A stretch of DNA of 49,939 nucleotides, taken from positions 1-49,939 of the forward strand of contig BBXU01000910.1 in assembly GCA_001598975.1 (NCBI GenBank). Direction: 5' to 3'. The notes beneath the pieces are model-generated. The model worked only from the letters and a program-made list of their open reading frames with translations. It did no database searches and had not been told where the DNA came from. Numbering within the stretch: the stretch's first letter is position 1; every line of letters begins with the position of its first letter. A program made the position numbers and the translations under genes. The stretch comes from Parachlorella kessleri (Eukaryota > Chlorophyta > Trebouxiophyceae > Chlorellales > Chlorellaceae). This document shows positions 23,319-34,078 of this stretch, piece by piece.

Positions 23319-26300
23319 TTAAAGCTTTGTATTGTATTGTATGTGGGCCTGCTGTGCTGCCAGCACCCACCTGGGGACCCTCTGCATCACCCCCCTCACA
23401 CCCGCCTCCACAGTGAAGGCCGCCTGACAGCGGTGCTTGTACTCCTTCTTCCACACGTCCGTCACATAGTGGAACTCAGCATGGAACTTGGTGTGGGTGA
23501 GGTGGCACAACACAAAACCTCGCTCCTGCAGGCTTGAAGGGTGCAGCCAACGTTGGGACAACATGGTGGCCCCCCGTCACGTGCCACATAGAAATTCTAT
23601 GCCGGCAAGGTGCCGTGCCAGCAGTCATTGTACCTCATGCGTATCCACTGCACTCCTGCTTTCTGTCAGACTAGCTTCGATCCCATGGTCTTCATGGCAA
23701 AGTCAGCACCCGACTTATGGGCTGCTCCAGTCATGCCAATGTGGCCTGACGGCCCACAAGCACATCCCAGCAAAGCAGTTGCCTCTCGGCAGGCAAGGGG
23801 CTGTTGGCTGCCCAGCACACCAGCCCCCACCGCACCTTCAACTCCAACCCAAAATCCCTCCAGAAACCGCTGGTTGCCGCACAGGTACTGAGTCACACCG
23901 TTCCCTGCTCACTCACCCGCACGTTGCAGTACTTGAGGGTGTCGGGGTTGGCTGCCTCCAGCGCATCCTCAATCCAGGGGGTGAACAGGTAAAGGGGGAA
24001 CAGGCTGGCCAGCCGCCCCACCTGCAGGAAGAGGTCGGTGTGAGTTGCAAGCAAAGTGGACAAGGGTCCTGATGTGCATGTGGCCAGGACGCGCAGGTCC
24101 ATGCAGGCCGCTAATGCTTATAGAGAGCTGGGGTGAGGTAAGCGGGCGTCCTGTAGCTACTGCACAAAGCAGTGGTGGCGCATCACTAGGAACAGCTGCT
24201 GGCAAACCTGCTCCCTGTTTCAAATCCTAGGGTTGGCCACAGCCGCGCCTTCAAATCCCAGGTTGCCATGACAAGACCTTCGTACCTTGCTTTGGAAGCG
24301 GCAGTAGATGTCCTCCCATGCGCCCTTGGAGGTGATGGCCGGCCCATCAAACTCCACCCCAACCCTGCACCAGTCTCCTCTTGACACACTTGACTATTCT
24401 GGGGACAGCATTCAGTGCGGTCGTGAACTGTTGGGAGTTGCCAGTCAAGAAAATCGGCAGTCAACACATTGGTAACATCGTCCGTGCCAAGTGCACAGTG
24501 TCCGTCCATTAGCTGGCTGGCTGGCTGCAGGCGTACCAGCCCCCCCTGACGTACCGCTGGCCCTTCTGGTTGCGCAGCTCGTGAGCCCAGGCGTTGTGGG
24601 AGTCCCCCGCCAGCACAACAGGGTTGCTGCCGGGCACGGCCAGCGCTGCATAGACCTGCAGCAGGCAAAGCAGCAGGGTCGGTACCTAGGAGCCGGCTGC
24701 TATTGGGGCGGTAGAGTTGGACAGTCTGGCCCAGCGCGACCCCACCTCCACGCCCATCTGACAATCCACATGGTGGTTATCTACACCACTGGGAACCTGC
24801 TCCCAGCTGCCTTCAGGATGGGCGATACTCCGCTTGAGGCCTAGCCGGACACCCTCATGATAGCGCTGCTTCTAGTGGACACAGGAAAGCTCACACCGTC
24901 CATGCCATGGGAAACTGGGTATGATAGGAAGGCTACGGGGGTGCTGCGCACCTTCTCTCGCTCCGCCTGGTACCCATCCCACGCGTCTATGTTCATCTGG
25001 ACAGCATGCTTGCCCATGCCAACATACATCCTGCGCCAGCAAACCCAAGACGCAGTGTGTCACAGCCGAGCCACCCCACCAACCGCTGAAGGCACCAGGC
25101 CTGCTAACAAAACACCGGCGACCGCAAAAAATGCTCCTCGCTCAAGAAGCCAAGAAATCCTAGGGCAAGGTGCGACGGCATCTTTGCTACAGACAGCCGC
25201 AGTTGCTATGGAGAAAACGAGTTTGTGAGCATGGGGCACCCTCGCGGGCAGTACCTGGCGAGCTCAGCTGCTTCCTGCCCGGCTACCTTGGGGTCCATGG
25301 CCTTCTTCAGCGCTTTCCTGCAGCTCATCAACACCCCATGTTACAGCCCAACCCCAAGCATGCCATGAACGTTGGTCGCACACACACCCCTGACCGCTGG
25401 CACTCCCACGAGTGCCTGGCATGCCTGTTAAGCGGAGGTCAAACATACACTTGCTTTCTGGCACCTGCCTGTCTCGCACTCCATTCAGCAGATCGTGCTC
25501 ACCCGGCCACCCATCGCAAGTAGCGTGGTTGCAGCGCCACAGTCTCCACCAGTCTCGGTGCCATGATCTGGCTCATGACGGTGCCGGATACCAGTATCTG
25601 CCAGGGCTGCCCACCCTCCACCGAGTCCTTCACGGCGGCTGCCACCTTGTCAATCTGCTGCTGCCCTGCAGAAGGGCATACAGTCGCTGGCTTGAAGCGC
25701 CTGACGGTGAGTCAAGTGCCGGACAAGGTGTTCTCAACATGCAGTGACCGCGTATTGCTACTGACCGCCTACCGTCATAGGCAACAGCGGTGCGGGGCAC
25801 TGATGGATGTGCTGGCAGCAACAAAAAAAGAGTTGCTGCAACAGGAGATGACTGCAGTAAAGTGCCAGGTGTGCTCCGCCTTACCTATAATCTCCCTGTC
25901 TGGGTCCTTCATCTCAGCCAACAATTTCGTCTTGGCCCTCTTAATGGCCTCGTCATCCCACTTCTTCACATCCTTCTGGGCTGTCTCCTTGTAGAAGTCA
26001 GTGTCCGGCATGTTGATGTGGTGGTCTCGCCGGCTCAGCCGGTTCTCCACCAACATCTGCTTAGGGCCACACAGCAGTAAGGCATCGACCCGCCATCCTG
26101 GGTTATAAGTGGTCCTTCATAACAGTGGCATGCATGGCGTGCACGCCAGTCGAAGCCCAGCATGTCTCTTGGTGACTTGTTCATAACTCAAGTTATCACC
26201 ATCACCTCTGGTGGGCGCCACGCAGCTGCACCGAACCCGAAACCTAGACGACCTTGGATAGGGCTGCCTTGGCGCCCTTGAGGGCACTGACGGGCGCATC

Positions 26301-29129
26301 CCCTCGAACAATCCTTTTACTCGATGCGTGTTTTAGTCGCCAAAAAGAACGGGCAACAAATCTTGGGCAGAAAGAACCCCCCAGCGAACCTGGCACCGCC
26401 TCGCTGCCGCTTGTACCCCCTTGCTGCCATTTCTACTAGAATTCAGCAACGTTCTTTCTACAAAGCAAAATAAAGAAGGAGCCGTGGACATCATAGCCAG
26501 CCTACCAGCGTTGCTAAGTCCCCAAAGCTAAAGCTCCGCTGCGCTTTCTGCGGCGACCCCGCTTCCTCCGGCGGCATCCCCCGGATGGGCACCCACTCTA
26601 GAAATGCCTGCAGGGGGGCGGCAGTAACGGCCTGACCAGTGGTAGCTCCTGCACAAGTGCTGCCAGGAGGCGACGCTGGCACCGCTGTCTTGCACATGGG
26701 GGGGTTGCGCAAGGCCTCCTGAGTTAGGACACAATGCAGGGTTATTACAGTTGCTATGTCAATGCCCAGGTGCTGAGTCATGAGACTGCTAGCGAGAGAG
26801 TGCTGTGGGCATGCCTTGCCAGCTGCACCGCACCCCAGCCATACACAGCAATCAGCACATGAGCCCTGTCTGCAAAGGGAAGTCAGCACTATTGAGCCCT
26901 CCTTCACAGCGAGTGTTACGAGCCCCACTGGAGTTTGCCCCGCAACCTACCTGCACTCCCGCCAGCTTGCGCTTGGAGAACTGTTGTGGTGACTCCTCAG
27001 TCTCTGTCGCCCCCTTGGTGTAGGCCTCGTCAGCCACCTCGTGGTCGTCCCTGTCAAAGGCCCCAGGGTTGGATCGAGTTGAGTCCATGTACATCCCATT
27101 ATCCAAACAGGACACCACGTTCAGTGTGTCTGCCCTTGCTCTCATTGGCATGCCAGTCATAGCAGCCGTACGTTCCAGCTTTAATATTTACGAGCCCACA
27201 GATTCTGCCTTGACTGGCTGGGGTGCGATACGATTCGACCTGCTTGGGTGATGCAGACGTACGCCACCCCACAAGCCCTGACAACTCTGTGTCGCCTTTT
27301 CCGGAGTATCACTCATATGGCGCCATGTATCAAGGCATGCAAAGGAATGCATGCCTGGGTTGCCGCGCTTCCGCCACACACTGCTTTGGTGCATGCCTTC
27401 CGCCCTGGATCTACATCCTTCTCGTCGGCCACTTCTCCCTCCCACCCTCGCTCCCCTGGCTCACTGCCTTACCAGATGGCTACCATAGGCAGGCGTCGGT
27501 GCAGCTCCTGCAGCGCTGGGTCTGTGCGGTAGCAGGCATAGCGCGCGCGGTAGTCTAGGAGGGTGTGGCACTGGTTCTTGGGCCGCAGCCCATGCCTCGC
27601 CTGAAACTGCCTCCCCGGATAGTTGTACTTCTCATACTCATATATGTAGTCGCCTGCGGCAGGCAGCACCACAGGCCGGGCGAGGCAGCTTGGCATGTAG
27701 GGCGCACCAGGGCTGTGCTGCCATCTACTCTGCTTTCTTGGGCTGCATAGTGGGTGCGTCCTGGACGGCTTGGGAATGCGGTATGGGAGGAGGGATAGCT
27801 AGCTGACATGCCTCCACCCGTTACTGACACACATGCAGCAGACCTGCCTCCATCAAGAGCCATCCACCAAGCCCGCACGACTGCTAATCTACACTGCGCT
27901 TGTGCACCGAACAGGCCCGCAGGTCCAGATTCCAGAACCAACCCAAAGATGGCAGGGAGGCAACCTGCCGATCACGGCGGAGGAACCTGCCTCCAACAAC
28001 AAGTCCAGGTACGCTCCAGCCCCACCGCTGCCGACTCTCACATCGAGACCCTATGAACAGCCCAGCCTAGCAAGGATGGGTGACCACCCACCCACCGCAG
28101 TGCACCACCAGGTCCAGGTTGTCCACCTTGGACACCAGGTCGTACACGTGGAAGTAGCCCCAGCCCCAGTTGCTGCAGGAGACCAGCGCAAACAGCATCT
28201 CCTCCAGGGGCCCATCGGCAGTGGTCTTGGTCCGCCCCACCGGCGACGCAAGCTTGCCGCTGGAGAAGCGGTAGTAGTAGTGCCGGCTGGGCTTCAATCC
28301 CTGCACCAAGGCTAGACAACCATGGCAACTGCAGTGTCCAAACATTTCCGTCCTGGGGTTTGTCTTCAGTGCCCGACTGCTTTGTGTACAGCTCACGCTG
28401 CTTGCGTCCAACCCTTTGTAGATGGTGGCAAGCACTACGCAGAGGCGAGGTGGGGGTGAGCTTTATGTTCAGGGCTGGAACATGCCACCATAGTGTTGGT
28501 CACTGCACAGTGGGTCCAGTCCGGGCAGCGCTTCATTGCTCACCGTCACGTCCACACAGACAGTGTGGTCCCTTGCGGCAGCCGCAGCCTCAGTTCCCCT
28601 GAAGGCATGTCAAAAGGGGCAGCTCGTTCAGCACAGCCTCAGCTGCAGCAACCCTAACAAGCCAGCGTCAAGTGCAGCCCCTGCAAATACCCTGCAGAAA
28701 GTAGGAAGGTGTGCGTAGCACGACAACCGCTGGTCAGTGAGGCCACTGTACTGCAGAGCGCAACCTGCACAACTACCACAGGTCCCTTCACAGAGAGTGC
28801 CTTGGCACGCAGCGCTTTGCTGCTGGTCAGCACCTTGCGAGCACTGTGGTGAACTCCTCGCTCTCAGATATTTGCCAGTCTACCAGGACTTCAGCTTGTG
28901 GGTCTGGCACCGTGAACCTCGTCCATATGAGGACTGAGTTGGGTGTGGGATCGAAGGAGGCCACCCCGTGCTTAAAACCTGTTCGTGTAGTACCAAGGCT
29001 AGACTCCCCACCTGCGCCCAAACAACTTGCGCGCAGAGCTGTGAGTAAGCACGCATCAAGAACAGGTAATACGCCAACAAAGGATGAAGAAGCGTACGAT
29101 TTCAGCACCGGCAAAAGTGAGTGACGCAC
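23319..29129 (-). CDS. PhoD-type alkaline phosphatase
   Basis: Fourteen exons keep frame and give 672 residues. In transcript order: 29129-28834, 28598-28544, 28300-28096, 27653-27473, 27050-26951, 26718-26506, 26056-25885, 25665-25503, 25317-25255, 25030-24952, 24655-24555, 24364-24286, 24021-23917, 23525-23319. PhoD enzymes are metal-dependent phosphomono/diesterases that release phosphate from organic esters, often outside the cell and induced by phosphate starvation. Visible family motifs are GVASFDPTPNSVLIWTR near residue 55, HCGDYIYEYE (D187), WDDHEVADEAY (246-256), a FLEWVPIR block, and GDSHNAWAHE (D527, H529), followed by the partial repeat FDGPAITSKGAWED. The first 40 residues contain a hydrophobic run that could be a signal sequence, but this is not certain. 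The last exon runs to TAA without a further intron; its final 20 residues have no family match, so the end could differ. Confidence 0.85.
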
Positions 29130-29941
29130 TTGAGACCTCCTTCCCCGTGCTGAAGCATCGTAGCATTTTCGAGTCTAGCAAGCAGGTATTCAGCTACGAA
29201 GGCAGATCATGGGGCCACGGTCCACACACTAGCCAATGCGTCGAAGACTAGCTTATGCGGCTGCGCGTTGCTTTTGCCTTGAGGCCAGAAGGAACTGGTG
29301 GGGAAGCTAAGTCGAAGGTTGGGCACAAAATTGCCGCTTGGAGGCTTTCAAAACTCAAATGTGCTTGGAATGGTGGTACAGGCTGAGAGGGGGCAGCTGG
29401 GAGGCTGGATCACCTGTGCATGTTCGCCTTGTGATATGTTGTTGTCCGCACCCTCATGCTGTGGTTTCAACAGGATGCAACAGACGGGCAGTAATGTAAG
29501 CCAGAGCGCCTCGGGTACGTTGACGTCACCAAGAGAGGGCCAGTGGTTGCCAAGAGCATCGCAAACAGGGCAACCGACCAGCTCTGCCGCAGAGCTGGGG
29601 GCGGCCCCCAGCCCCGACTGCTCCCTGCCACTCTGCACTTGTCACGATGAAGGGGCGCCTTCTAGCCACTGCGGTCTACAAGTTTCAAGAGGCGAGAGCT
29701 TCATGGCAAGCAGCGGAGCTTACAGATATGTTCTCCACAGCCCCACCTGCCAAACCTGGCAATGCTAGGAAAGGTGCAAGCCTGTGGTGTGAAGATCAAG
29801 CCCCTCAAGAGATACATTCATACCAAAATGTATATAAAGGCACCTCTAGTAGGATACGCAAGCATAGCCACCACAAAATGCAATGTCATCTACAGCCCAG
29901 TACACTCGCCACAATGCGTCCGTAGAAAAAGCGCTATACCA
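29130..29941. other. Upstream region of the phosphatase and 3' UTR of VTI1
   Basis: TTACA at 29720-29724 is a candidate end for the VTI1 transcript (3' UTR about 220 bases). The remaining 590 bases to the phosphatase ATG should hold its promoter and 5' UTR. A plus-strand frame at 29298-29768 has no family resemblance. Confidence 0.4.
29720..29724 (-). terminator. Candidate poly(A) signal, VTI1 long form
   Basis: TTACA on the plus strand, 220 bases beyond the stop of the membrane-anchored VTI1 exon. Confidence 0.4.
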
Positions 29942-31956
29942 TCAAGCGATCTTTGCCCACAGCACCAGCCCGATGCCACCCACAAGCAGCAGGATGATCC
30001 CCCACATGATAACCTTATGCTGGATGATGCGCCGTGACATGCTGGAGAGTATCTGGCGCGACTTGGAGATGTTGACGTCCACCCCTTGCAGCGTGTCGCG
30101 CGAGTGGAGGATTGTCTCCCGCTGTCGCTGCAGGTCTGAAAGGATCTGCACACCCAGCTCCTGCATGCAAGCAAGGGGCGAGGCCCGCAGTCAGGCTTGA
30201 CCATATCTGGATCACAGTAACAGACCAGGACATGAGCTGGCAGGTCAAAGCCTAGGCAGCCGACTACTGCCGGCTTACAAAACACTCCCACAAACACCCG
30301 GGCCACAAAGTTCACAGGCTGTGCTGCGCCTGTGCCCAGCCTCCTCCTTCGGAGGCCGTCGACATGCCCAGCTGTAATAGCTGCGGCAGCGAGGCCTGCA
30401 GACGCTGCTTTGGGAGAAAAGTAAGAATAAGCACATGCTGGGCATGCCTAGGCCTCCTATCACGCCCCCGGTTGCCGCAAGTTGCAAACCTAGATGGAAG
30501 GCACCCCTTCTGCACTTTTGCAGGGGATCATTGAACTGGCGGAGGGTTCCTGCGCCTGCCCACTGCCCGCTAGAACCGCCACCATTTGCCCATCTTTCTT
30601 AGCAAGCTGTCCGCCTGCCCAGCGCTGTCGCTAGTCTGCTGGGCCTGCTGCCGTGCACGCTGTATGACCTCACGTTGCCGCTGCAACTCTGCCAGGACAG
30701 CGTTTCCGGTTGCCTGGGCAGGGAAACGCCATGGAAGGCACACCAAGTCAGGCGGCCCCATATTACCCGAGAGTTTGCTGTGCTGGTGGATGCCGCAACA
30801 TCGCTTGATGACCATGCAGCCAAGTTGGTAAGGCTCCATGGCAGCCTTACGCATGTCACGGCCGATGGCTAGATAAAAACCCAGTCTCCAGACCTTGGCT
30901 ATAGCGTGCGACATGCTTCCCGTCATTGTAGCTGCTGCTGGTACTTGACCCGTACAGAGAACCCCCACACACAACCCCTACTGACTGACTGGAGGGAGGG
31001 CCTATACTCATACGTACCTGCCTAAACAAACACCACCTGCCTGCACTAACACAACCGTACGGAAGAGCGTCACTACTTGGACCGTGTTCCAGACATGACG
31101 CGCACCTCTGTTTCAAGTAGCTGCTGCCTGCCCTGCTGGATGCGGCTGCCAGTCTTTTCCAGGCGGTCCGTGGACTGGAGCAGCCGCTCCCTCTGCCCCG
31201 CCGATGTCTGATAGTAGTCGTCGCCCAGCCCCAGCTCGGCCCTGCAGTAGGGTGAGCACAAAATCCCAACGCTTGGAGCACAAAACTTGCCGCCTTCAAC
31301 AACGGGGTCTTGGGGCTTCACATGCTGGCCTCCACCATTACGACCTTCCTGTGTCGAACCCAGTGCGAGGATTGCAAGGTTTGCGCACCTTGTGTCTGCC
31401 CCTGACGCTGCTGCCTTCTTGGCATCTTCTCTGAGCTTAGCCAAATCCCCCTTGTACTCCTTCACCTTGGCAAGCATCTGCCGCGACTTGTCTGGGGAGA
31501 AGCTGCGTGCTTCCATGTCCATGCGCTGTAGCTGCATAATAACAAGGATAGCAACGAGGGATGAGTTCTCAAGCTTAAAAGTTCTTGCACCAGCACTCCC
31601 CCGCTCGTTCAGGATATGCTTTGTTTCTCAGTTTGGTCTCTTGGGACTCGGTAAGTACTCAAGCAGGCGGGGGTGCTTCTCCCGGCGGGGCTCCAGGTCA
31701 AAAAGCTCCAGCCGGGCCCTCCTTACCACTTGCTCTGCTTGCCGCACATCTGCCTCCAGTTCCCGGCCCTTGGCGCGTCTTTGCTCTGCATAGCCTTAAC
31801 TACCCCACTGTGAGCAGCCCAGGGAACGGGCCTAGGGGAGGCACTGATCACCAACTTGCCTGCTGTCAGCGCTGTCAGGCCCTGGATTTTGCGACTGATA
31901 TCCGTGGATTTGCTGCAGTACTCGTTCTCATACTGGGAGAAGAGCCCGTCGGCCAT
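29942..31956 (-). CDS. VTI1: VTI1-family Qb-SNARE
   Basis: Five exons keep frame and give 219 residues, the usual VTI1 length: 31956-31852, 31783-31727, 31531-31389, 31241-31106, 30160-29942. VTI1 proteins pair with other SNAREs to fuse vesicles in Golgi, endosome and vacuole traffic. The N-terminal three-helix part starts MADGLFSQYENEYC and contains LQRMDMEARS and KVKEYKGDLAKL. The linker region has QRERLLQSTDRLE and ends with LLETE. The last exon carries the SNARE motif (ELGVQILSDLQRQRETI, DTLQGVDVNISKS, MSRRIIQHK) and a C-terminal membrane anchor, about residues 198-215 (IMWGIILLLVGGIGLVLW). An alternative last exon lies inside the final intron and is described separately. The gene is head to head with MED20, 337 bases between start codons. 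Confidence 0.92.
30275..30279 (-). terminator. Candidate internal poly(A) signal after the alternative VTI1 exon
   Basis: TTACA on the plus strand lies between the alternative terminal exon (ending 30570) and the anchored exon (starting 30160). This is where a separate 3' end for the alternative transcript would be expected. Confidence 0.35.
30570..30713 (-). CDS. Alternative terminal exon of VTI1: SNARE-like motif without membrane anchor
   Basis: This segment lies in the intron before the anchored last exon of VTI1. It is preceded by an acceptor (tgcccag), begins in the same phase as that exon, and is open for 47 codons to a TAG stop. Aligned without gaps to the start of the anchored exon it shares G3, L7, L10, the block LQRQRE (10-15), I17, R21 and Q25, with similar heptad hydrophobic positions. 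It ends ADSLLRKMGKWWRF, with no transmembrane helix. Joined to the shared exons it would give a 194-residue soluble form. It is best read as a duplicated exon used as a mutually exclusive end; it could also be a decaying duplicate that is never spliced in. Transcript data would decide. Confidence 0.6.
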   Translation of the reverse strand, partial: ATGNAVLAELQRQREVIQRARQQAQQTSDSAGQADSLLRKMGKWWRF

Positions 31957-32149
31957 TGTGCTGGAGACGGTGGGGCAAGGAAGAGCTACAAAACGTCCAG
32001 CCCTGGCAGGGAGCTGAGAAGTGAAACTGTCCGCACAAGAATAATTGCAGATCTTGTCACCCGGGCCAGCACTTATTCTAACCTGCAGGTGCCCTCTTCA
32101 TTCAGTCAGCCCTTGTGGCGGGCCCAGGACTAGCGTGCTTTGGAACACC

Positions 32150-32171
32150 GTGGCACCATGCATGGTGCCAC
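32150..32171. promoter_or_regulatory. Perfect 22-bp palindrome in the VTI1/MED20 divergent promoter
   Basis: gtggcaccatgcatggtgcc followed by ac reads the same on both strands and has no central spacer. It lies about 190 bases upstream of the VTI1 ATG and 120 upstream of the MED20 ATG. It could be a binding site for a dimeric regulator or a cruciform; nothing in the sequence shows which. Confidence 0.35.
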
Positions 32172-32293
32172 CACACTAGCTACAGCCTGCTCTCTTTACA
32201 TTCCTGTTGATAGACTGGTAGTCTTTTAGAACTTTGGGAGATTCTCCAGACTTCGAGTAGCAGCTTACAAGTGATGATCAGGGATACTACTCG

Positions 32294-33782
32294 ATGACAG
32301 TCAGAAAGTAGGTATCTTTCTTGGGATCCTTGTTCACTCTTCCCTGACTTGTGTGTGGCAACCTGTTAACCGTACCTATACCGCAGGCTTCTCTACTGGA
32401 CAGCTGCTGAGGGCGCAGGCTCCCGGCAAGCGTTTGAAAGCCTCGTCAATGTGCTGTTAGCCCTACAGGCCTCCAGCCCAGCGCGCTGTGCAGTTCACTG
32501 TTCCACTTTCCGGCCGCTGCAGGTGTGCTCTCCTGTGCTGAGCTCCAGTGAGCTGATGACCAAGTGCTCAGTTGTGGCGGCCGTCGCTTGCTAGGCTACG
32601 GAGTAGCTGTCTCACGCCGGCTGGCTTGGCTCTGCAGGCAGCTGGGACTGATGACCTGCAGAGGCCTGCTGACCCAGCGGTTGCCCGGGACCTGTGCTCC
32701 GTGACCTTCAGCGACCAACCTCACAGCCTTGTCCTAGTCACCAGGTGAGCTCACTGAAGCCCGGAGGTTGGCCGGCTGCCGCCTTGTTACCCCAACGCCT
32801 GCTTGCCTGCCTTTAGCAAGATGGGCTTGCAGTTAAACACCGTTCCTGTCACATAGCAGCGGTCCCTCTAAGCTGAGGGGCGTAGCCTTCATACCTGCCA
32901 AGGCCGTTGCAGGAGCCAGCGCTCGGTGCTTGAAGGTGACAGCGAACTCCAGCAGCTTCTGGACAAGCTGCGGCTGTACCAGCTTAGAGCCACTCTGCAG
33001 CTGGAGGTGAATGTACCATCAGGCAATGGAGCTGGATGAGGCAGGTACCTTATGTGGAGCAGGTGAACAGGTGTTCACTATGCGCGAAGTTTGCTCCATC
33101 GGTGCATCATGAGCGCTGAGTGGGGCCATTTGGCCAGGGAGGTGTGCTGAGTGTATCCCTTGCAAATGCAGGGACTTAGGTATGGCATTGGCGACTTCAG
33201 CGTGAGTGTAGCCAGGGCGATACAAAAGCCACTGGAGGAGTTCCGAGGCATCGTGCTGGACGTCGCCTATCACCCACTTGACAGCCTTGCAGCGGCAGAT
33301 CCCATACTACAGGTTTGCTGTGGCCTAAACCTGCTACTGTGATGCGGCACTCGCTTTTGAAGATATGCTATCGGTGCTGGGACGCGTGCTGTTGCCTCAC
33401 TCTTCCTGGGAGCAGGTGTTGGAGGAGGCTGCTGCACTCGCAAGGGTTTCAGCGCAGAACTTTTGCTCCTTGCCTGCACAAGTGGCATTGCCATTGCCGA
33501 CCGCTCAGCAAGAGACCTTTTCTCCTTGCATGCCTGTCTGGCACCTCGCATTGCAAGAACTACTCGATTGTCGGGGTCCCTCTGAGGCTTTCGTAATAAT
33601 GCTAAATGTAGGATTTCTGTTCTGTGCTGCTGGAGGAGACTGCTGCAGTGGGCGCAAATATACGAGTTGCTGGCGCGGGAATGGAAGGCTTTGGCTTGCC
33701 AGAGCGTTATAGTCTGCAGCACGCTGCAGTACAGTATGTGCAGCTCATGGTACAGCTGTTGGGGGAGGGGAGCAAGCAATGA
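32294..33782 (+). CDS. MED20: Mediator complex subunit 20
   Basis: MED20 is a head-module subunit of Mediator, which links activators to RNA polymerase II. Exons: 32294-32307, 32387-32522, 32638-32744, 32913-33006, 33172-33312, then about 33363-33415 and about 33639-33782. The first is a 14-base exon encoding MTVR plus part of a lysine; a TAG lies upstream in frame. Family features in order are LLYWTAAEGAGSRQAFESL, an LVLVTRSQRSVLE strand pair, LRLYQLRATLQLE, YGIGDFSVSVA, FRGIVLDVAYHP, and a C-terminal LPERYSLQHAAVQYVQLM block matching the family end. The first five exons join cleanly. The sixth reads naturally (MLSVLGRVLLPHSSWEQ) only in a frame that the visible acceptor at 33361-33362 does not provide, and that intron would be only 50 bases. 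That junction is unresolved. Confidence 0.75.
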
Positions 33783-33864
33783 CGAAGTTCTTGTCCACCT
33801 CTGTGGAAAACTGCATTGGCTGCGTCTTCACTGATAATTCCCAATTTTTTTATACCTGCCTGGG

Positions 33865-33869
33865 TTACA
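33865..33869 (-). terminator. Candidate poly(A) signal, tetraspan gene
   Basis: TTACA on the plus strand, about 210 bases past the tetraspan stop. Confidence 0.4.
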
Positions 33870-33900
33870 TGCATTCATTGCAACGCTGCGTGGAAGTACC

Positions 33901-33905
33901 TGTAA
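33901..33905 (+). terminator. Candidate poly(A) signal, MED20
   Basis: TGTAA about 120 bases past the MED20 stop. Confidence 0.4.
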
Positions 33906-34078
33906 ATGCTCGATCAGGCGACCCCAGGTTGTCACAACATTGAGAACATTGACCAACACAGAACATCATAGTAAAACGCGTATAGTACACTGACATAGGG
34001 CACTGCTAGCACCAAATACGCAGGTCCCCGGTTCACTCTGATAGCTGACATTGTTGGCAACAGGGCAGGCAGGGCCAC

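Larger units (their letters stand above)
33783..34078. other. Overlapping 3' UTRs of MED20 and the tetraspan gene
   Basis: TGTAA at 33901-33905 (for MED20) and TTACA at 33865-33869 (for the minus-strand gene) are placed so that each transcript would run past the other's signal, giving an antisense overlap of several tens of bases. Confidence 0.4.

Noticed and set aside
23488..24072. 194-codon plus-strand frame
   Set aside because: It overlaps two well-supported phosphatase exons on the other strand and resembles no protein.
29298..29768. 156-codon plus-strand frame upstream of the phosphatase
   Set aside because: No family resemblance, no splice partners, and it covers the expected promoter and the VTI1 3' UTR.
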